Source of the DNA: Geobacter sp. SVR
GTDB taxonomy: Bacteria > Desulfobacterota > Desulfuromonadia > Geobacterales > Pseudopelobacteraceae
Direction of reading: 5' to 3'
Assembly: GCF_016865365.1 (NCBI RefSeq)
Contig: NZ_AP024469.1
Span: forward strand, 2,324,501-2,388,500
Length of the DNA stretch: 64,000 bases
A program made the translations under genes and the position numbers. Positions 59,925 through 64,000 of this stretch are shown here, one piece after another. Below the pieces are notes generated by a model, which had not been told where the DNA came from, did not search any database, and saw only the letters and a program-made list of their open reading frames with translations. How positions within the stretch are numbered: position 1 is the first letter of the stretch; each line of letters opens with the position of its first letter.

Positions 59925-61232
59925 TTACCCCAGCCGCTTATCGATCACCCTGGCGGCTTTGCCCTCTTGGCGCGGAATACTGTTCGGCTCGACCAGCTTG
60001 ACGGTGACGCCGACTCCCAGGACCGAGTCGATTTTCTTTTCGACCATCTCCAGAAACGCACGCTGGCGCTTCATCTCGTCGAAGAAGATGTTTTCGGTCA
60101 CTTCGATGCAGACCTCAAGGACATCCATTGCCCCCTTGCGGTCCACCACCAGCTGATAATGCGGTTCGCATCCCTCTATGGCTATCAGTACCTCTTCAAT
60201 CTGCGACGGGAAGACGTTGACACCTTTGATGATCAACATGTCATCGCTGCGCCCCATGGTCTTCTTCATCCTCACCATGGTGCGCCCACAGGCGCATGTG
60301 GCATAATCGAGACTGGTGATGTCCCGCGTGCGGTAACGGATCATCGGAAAGGCTTCCTTGCTGATGGTCGTCAGCACCAGCTCGCCTACACTACCCGGCG
60401 GAAGGACCTCGCAGGTATCCGGATCGATGATCTCGGCGATGAAGGCATCCTCGGAGATGTGCATGCCGCACTTGTGCTGGCATTCTCCCGCCACGCCCGG
60501 CCCGATGATTTCGGAAAGCCCGTAATTGTCCGTGGCGCTGATCAGCAGGCGCGCTTCGATTTCGCGGCGCATGGCCTCCGACCAGGGCTCGCCGCCGAAC
60601 AGCCCCACCTTGAGCGAGAGCGTCTTGGGGTCGATCCCCTGCTTTTCGATCCTGTCGGCGATCGTGATGGCGTAGCTGGGGGTACAGACCAGAGCGCTGG
60701 TTTTGTAATCCTGCATGATCATGATCTGCTTGTCGGTATTGCCGCCGCTCATCGGTATGACCGCCGCTCCGATGGTCTCGGAACCGTAATGCAGGCCGAA
60801 AGCGCCGGTGAACATGCCGTAGCCGAAGGCGATTTGCACCACGTCGTCATGGGTGACGCCCGCTGCCGTCATGAAGCGCGCAACCAGATTAGACCACATT
60901 CTGAGGTCGTTTCTGGTGTATCCGACCACGGTCGGTTTGCCGGTGGTACCGGATGAGGAATGGATGCGGACCACTTCCCTGAGCGGCACGGCGAACATGC
61001 CGTAGGGATAGTTGAGGCGCAGGTCCTCCTTGTAGGTAAACGGCAATTTTGCAAGGTCTGCAAGCGAGGTGACATCCTCGGGAACAATCCCCAGCTCGTT
61101 GAACTTGCTCCGATAACAGGTCACGTTTTTATAGGCACGGTTCAGAGTGGCCTGAAGCCGCTCGAGTTGGAGCTGTTCCAGCTCCTCCCGGGGCATTGTC
61201 TCGTGCTGCGGATCCCAGATCGGTCTTTGCAT
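59925..61232 (-). CDS. paaK: Phenylacetate-CoA ligase
   Basis: A 435-residue adenylate-forming enzyme that activates phenylacetate or a related aryl acid to the CoA thioester. The ATP motif is [15 protein letters not shown], then [12 protein letters not shown] and the hinge RTRDITSL. The C-terminal domain ends with the lysine-containing GKAARVID. The start at 61232 is the family's usual N terminus ([19 protein letters not shown]). Located 7 bp after proS on the same strand, so co-transcribed. No other phenylacetate genes are present. Confidence 0.93.
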   Translation of the reverse strand: MQRPIWDPQHETMPREELEQLQLERLQATLNRAYKNVTCYRSKFNELGIVPEDVTSLADLAKLPFTYKEDLRLNYPYGMFAVPLREVVRIHSSSGTTGKPTVVGYTRNDLRMWSNLVARFMTAAGVTHDDVVQIAFGYGMFTGAFGLHYGSETIGAAVIPMSGGNTDKQIMIMQDYKTSALVCTPSYAITIADRIEKQGIDPKTLSLKVGLFGGEPWSEAMRREIEARLLISATDNYGLSEIIGPGVAGECQHKCGMHISEDAFIAEIIDPDTCEVLPPGSVGELVLTTISKEAFPMIRYRTRDITSLDYATCACGRTMVRMKKTMGRSDDMLIIKGVNVFPSQIEEVLIAIEGCEPHYQLVVDRKGAMDVLEVCIEVTENIFFDEMKRQRAFLEMVEKKIDSVLGVGVTVKLVEPNSIPRQEGKAARVIDKRLG

Positions 61233-61239
61233 ACGCTGC

Positions 61240-62970
61240 TCAGTTCCCGCAACCCAGGGCATCCGCCACCAGTTGCCGTACCTGCTCGATGGCCGCCTCG
61301 ATCGGCAGCTGCAATACTTCCCCGGTTTTCCGCACTTTAAGCTCGATCTTGCCTTCGGCCAGCCCCTTGCTGCCGACAACCAACCGCAACGGAATGCCGA
61401 TCAGGTCATTATCCTTGAATTTTACTCCCGGGCGCTCGTCGCGATCGTCGAACAACACTTCGATGCCCAGTTTTTCGAGCTTGAAATAGATTTCTTCCGC
61501 GGCAGCCATGACCCCGGCGTCCTTGGCGTTGACCGCGACCACTGAACAGTGGAACGGTGCGATCGGCAGCGGAAAAATGATGCCGTTCTCATCGTGGTTC
61601 TGTTCGATTGCGGCAGCCACGGTGCGGCCGATGCCGATGCCGTAGCACCCCATGAAGATGGTCTGCTCCTTGCCGTCCGCATCTAGGTAGGTGGCATTCA
61701 GGGCCTGGGAGTATTTTGTCCCCAGTTTGAAGACATGCCCCACCTCGATGCCGCGCCACATTTCCAGCTTGCCGTTCTCGCAGCGGGGGCACGCGTCGCC
61801 GGATTGGACGTTGCGAAGGTCGATGTAGCGATCCGGAGCGAAATCGCGGCCGGGGTTGGCATTGATATAATGCATGTCCTTCTCGTTGGCGCCGATCACC
61901 GTATTGGCCAAAGACTGCACCGCCAGGTCGGCCAGTACCGGCACCGGCCGCTTCAGCCCCAGCGGCCCCAGGAATCCGATCGGCGAGCCGGTAATTTGGA
62001 GGATCTCTTCCTCGGTCGCCATGCGGATCTCATCCCACCCCATGCTGTTCTTCAGCTTGATCTCGTTGAGTTCGTGATCGCCACGCAGGATCGCCATGAC
62101 GAATTCGCCGGCATCCGAGGCGTACACCAGTGTCTTGATGGTCTTATCGGTGCTCATACCGAGGAAGGCCGCTACATCGACAATGGTCTTCATCTCCGGA
62201 GTGGCCTTCTTTTCCAGCGACAGCAGTTCCACGCCGACGGTCGGCTGCAGCGGACGCGCTTCGGCCTTCTCCACATTGGCGGCATAGCGGCAGGCATCGC
62301 AGGAAACGATGGCATCTTCGCCCGAATCGGCCAGCACCATGAATTCATGGGAGGAAGAACCGCCAATGCTGCCGGTGTCGGCTTCAACTGCCCGGAAATT
62401 CAGGCCGCAGCGTTCGAAAATGCGGTGATAGGCGTTGAACATCTTGTTGTATGAACCGTCTGCCGCAGCGCTGTCCACATCAAAGGAATAGGCATCCTTC
62501 ATGATGAATTCCCGGCCGCGCATCAGGCCGAAACGGGGACGGATCTCGTCGCGGAACTTGGTCTGGATCTGGTAGAAATTGATCGGCATCTGGCGGTAGC
62601 TCTTGATCTCGCGCCGCACCATATCGGTAATGACCTCTTCATGGGTGGGCCCCATGCAAAAGTCATTGTCCTTGCGATCCTTGAAACGGAGCAGCTCCTT
62701 GCCGTAGAACGTCCAGCGCCCGGACTCCTGCCACAGTTCGGCCGGCTGCACGCTCGGCATCAGCATTTCGATGGCATCGGCCCTGTTCATTTCCTCGCGC
62801 ACGATTGCCTCGAATTTGCGGATCGAACGCAGCCCCAGCGGAAGATAATTGTAGATGCCGGCGGCCAGTTTGCGGATCATGCCGGCGCGCAGCATCAGTT
62901 GATGCGAAATGACTTCGGCGTCGGAAGGAGTTTCCTTGACGGTGGGGATAAAATAGCGGGAATAAAACAT
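61240..62970 (-). CDS. proS: Prolyl-tRNA synthetase
   Basis: A 576-residue bacterial-type (ProS type 1) class II synthetase. Motif 2 and 3 features ([21 protein letters not shown] and [15 protein letters not shown]) are present. An INS editing domain lies at about residues 225-395. It charges tRNA-Pro and edits Ala-tRNA-Pro. It lies between ispG and the ligase gene on one strand. Confidence 0.96.
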   Translation of the reverse strand: MFYSRYFIPTVKETPSDAEVISHQLMLRAGMIRKLAAGIYNYLPLGLRSIRKFEAIVREEMNRADAIEMLMPSVQPAELWQESGRWTFYGKELLRFKDRKDNDFCMGPTHEEVITDMVRREIKSYRQMPINFYQIQTKFRDEIRPRFGLMRGREFIMKDAYSFDVDSAAADGSYNKMFNAYHRIFERCGLNFRAVEADTGSIGGSSSHEFMVLADSGEDAIVSCDACRYAANVEKAEARPLQPTVGVELLSLEKKATPEMKTIVDVAAFLGMSTDKTIKTLVYASDAGEFVMAILRGDHELNEIKLKNSMGWDEIRMATEEEILQITGSPIGFLGPLGLKRPVPVLADLAVQSLANTVIGANEKDMHYINANPGRDFAPDRYIDLRNVQSGDACPRCENGKLEMWRGIEVGHVFKLGTKYSQALNATYLDADGKEQTIFMGCYGIGIGRTVAAAIEQNHDENGIIFPLPIAPFHCSVVAVNAKDAGVMAAAEEIYFKLEKLGIEVLFDDRDERPGVKFKDNDLIGIPLRLVVGSKGLAEGKIELKVRKTGEVLQLPIEAAIEQVRQLVADALGCGN

Positions 62971-63004
62971 TGCTACCTCTTTCGTATGTAATGCTCCGGG
63001 GCTG

Positions 63005-64000
63005 CTAGAGCTTTTCTATCTCCTCCAGGAGTGCCTCAGCCAGCTTGTCTTCCGGCACCTTGCGGACGATCTCGCCGTTGCGGAACAGGAGCCCCTCCCC
63101 TTTTCCGCCGGCAATACCAACATCGGCCTCGCGGGCCTCGCCGGGACCATTGACCGCACAGCCCATGACTGCAACCGTGATCCGTTTGTCGACACCCTGC
63201 AGGCGGCGCTCCACATCTTCCGCCACCTTGATCAGGTTGATCTGGCACCTGCCGCAGGTGGGGCAGGAAACGAAATTGACGCCGCGCTGGCGCAGCCCCA
63301 GGCTTTTCAGGATTTCGTACCCTACCCTGACCTCGTCCAGCACCTCGCCGGTCAGGGAGACCCGCATGGTGTCGCCGATACCGTCGGCCAGCAGGATACC
63401 CAGGCCGACCGAGGACTTGATCGTGCCGGAAAAGATCGTGCCAGCCTCGGTAATGCCGATGTGCAGGGGATAGTCGACCCGTTCCGCCAGCAGCCGGTAG
63501 GCCGAAACGGTCTTGAGTACATCCGAGGCTTTGAGGGAGATCTTGATCTCCTGGTAGCCAAGGTCTTCCAGGATGCGGATATGTCCCATGGCCGATTCAA
63601 CCATGGCTTCGGCCGTGGGATGGCCGTAACGCTGCAACAGCTCCTTTTCCAGTGAGCCGGCATTGACGCCGATCCGGATCGGTACCTGGCGTTCCGCAGC
63701 GGCCTTGACCACTTCGGCCACTTTCCAGTGTTCTCCGATATTGCCGGGATTCAGGCGCAGACCGTCAATGCCCCCCTCCAGCACTTTCAGGGCCAGCTTG
63801 TAGTCGAAATGGATGTCGGCGATGACCGGAATGGGGCTGCCCTGCTTGACCTGTGACAAGGCCAGCGCGGCATCCATGTCCGGAACGGCGCAGCGCACGA
63901 TTTCACAGCCGGCGCCGGCCAGAGAGGTGATCTGGTTCAAGGTGGCGGACACGTCGCGCGTGTCGGTGGAACACATCGATTGCACCGAGCAGGGTGCTCC
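63005..64000 (-). CDS. ispG: IspG (GcpE), cut by window edge
   Basis: 4-hydroxy-3-methylbut-2-enyl diphosphate synthase of the MEP isoprenoid pathway. The visible part starts within GAPCSVQSMCSTDTRDV and contains the TIM barrel, then the [4Fe-4S] ligands CPTCGRC and GCAVNGPGE. The first residues lie past the right edge. It is 35 bp upstream of proS. Confidence 0.95.
   Translation of the reverse strand, partial: GAPCSVQSMCSTDTRDVSATLNQITSLAGAGCEIVRCAVPDMDAALALSQVKQGSPIPVIADIHFDYKLALKVLEGGIDGLRLNPGNIGEHWKVAEVVKAAAERQVPIRIGVNAGSLEKELLQRYGHPTAEAMVESAMGHIRILEDLGYQEIKISLKASDVLKTVSAYRLLAERVDYPLHIGITEAGTIFSGTIKSSVGLGILLADGIGDTMRVSLTGEVLDEVRVGYEILKSLGLRQRGVNFVSCPTCGRCQINLIKVAEDVERRLQGVDKRITVAVMGCAVNGPGEAREADVGIAGGKGEGLLFRNGEIVRKVPEDKLAEALLEEIEKL

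Overview
The window is most likely chromosomal DNA of a Geobacter-like bacterium (Geobacterales, Desulfuromonadota). This is inferred from a GC-rich backbone, two GEMM riboswitches with the cyclic-GMP-AMP-type specificity residue known from Geobacter, GspA/GspB secretion genes, a cytochrome bd oxidase, a diheme peroxidase and an EpmA/EpmB/EF-P set.

Positions 1-39,000 are ordinary chromosome. They hold purM (cut by the left edge), a lytic transglycosylase with pgsA, gspAB, epmB/epmA/efp, infA, an SDR-cupin-TetR group, a sugar-isomerase-like pair, a periplasmic rhodanese, a hydrolase, a royal-jelly-fold lipoprotein, cydAB, a stress protein, cfa, csbD, a diheme peroxidase with a cysteine-rich copper-storage-type protein, dinB, an XPD/DinG-type helicase with an N-terminal nuclease-like domain, tandem cGAMP-type riboswitches ahead of an NlpC/P60 hydrolase, a NUDIX gene, an intact IS3-family element with 3-bp target duplications, a small M41-like metalloprotease, asmA, a kinase-like protein with a degenerate P-loop, a PAS-GGDEF protein, a LysE exporter and a histidine kinase broken by a frameshift.

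From about 39,010 to 51,161 lies a low-GC island. One end carries four tightly overlapping minus-strand genes: three tyrosine recombinases, the first split by a +1 frameshift, and a small coiled-coil protein. This is the ginABCD layout of GInt islands. The other end is AT-rich. The cargo is a protein of about 1,280 residues with a C-terminal PD-(D/E)XK nuclease motif, a DUF2971 protein, two small unknown proteins, and several structured RNA/terminator units.

Directly abutting the island at 51,157-51,184 is a sequence with full dif architecture (XerC arm, 6-bp centre, XerD arm). Its centre and XerD arm recur at 59,805-59,822. Between the copies is a complete filamentous-phage (inovirus) genome of 8.6 kb with a replication initiator, ssDNA-binding protein, coat proteins, a pIII-like protein, pVI and Zot/pI, plus a repressor. 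It has no integrase and no secretin. The phage therefore probably integrates with host XerCD and exits through a host secretin. The window would then include the chromosome dimer-resolution site and so the replication terminus.

From 59,823 to the end the backbone resumes with a minus-strand run ispG (cut by the edge), proS and a phenylacetate-CoA ligase gene.
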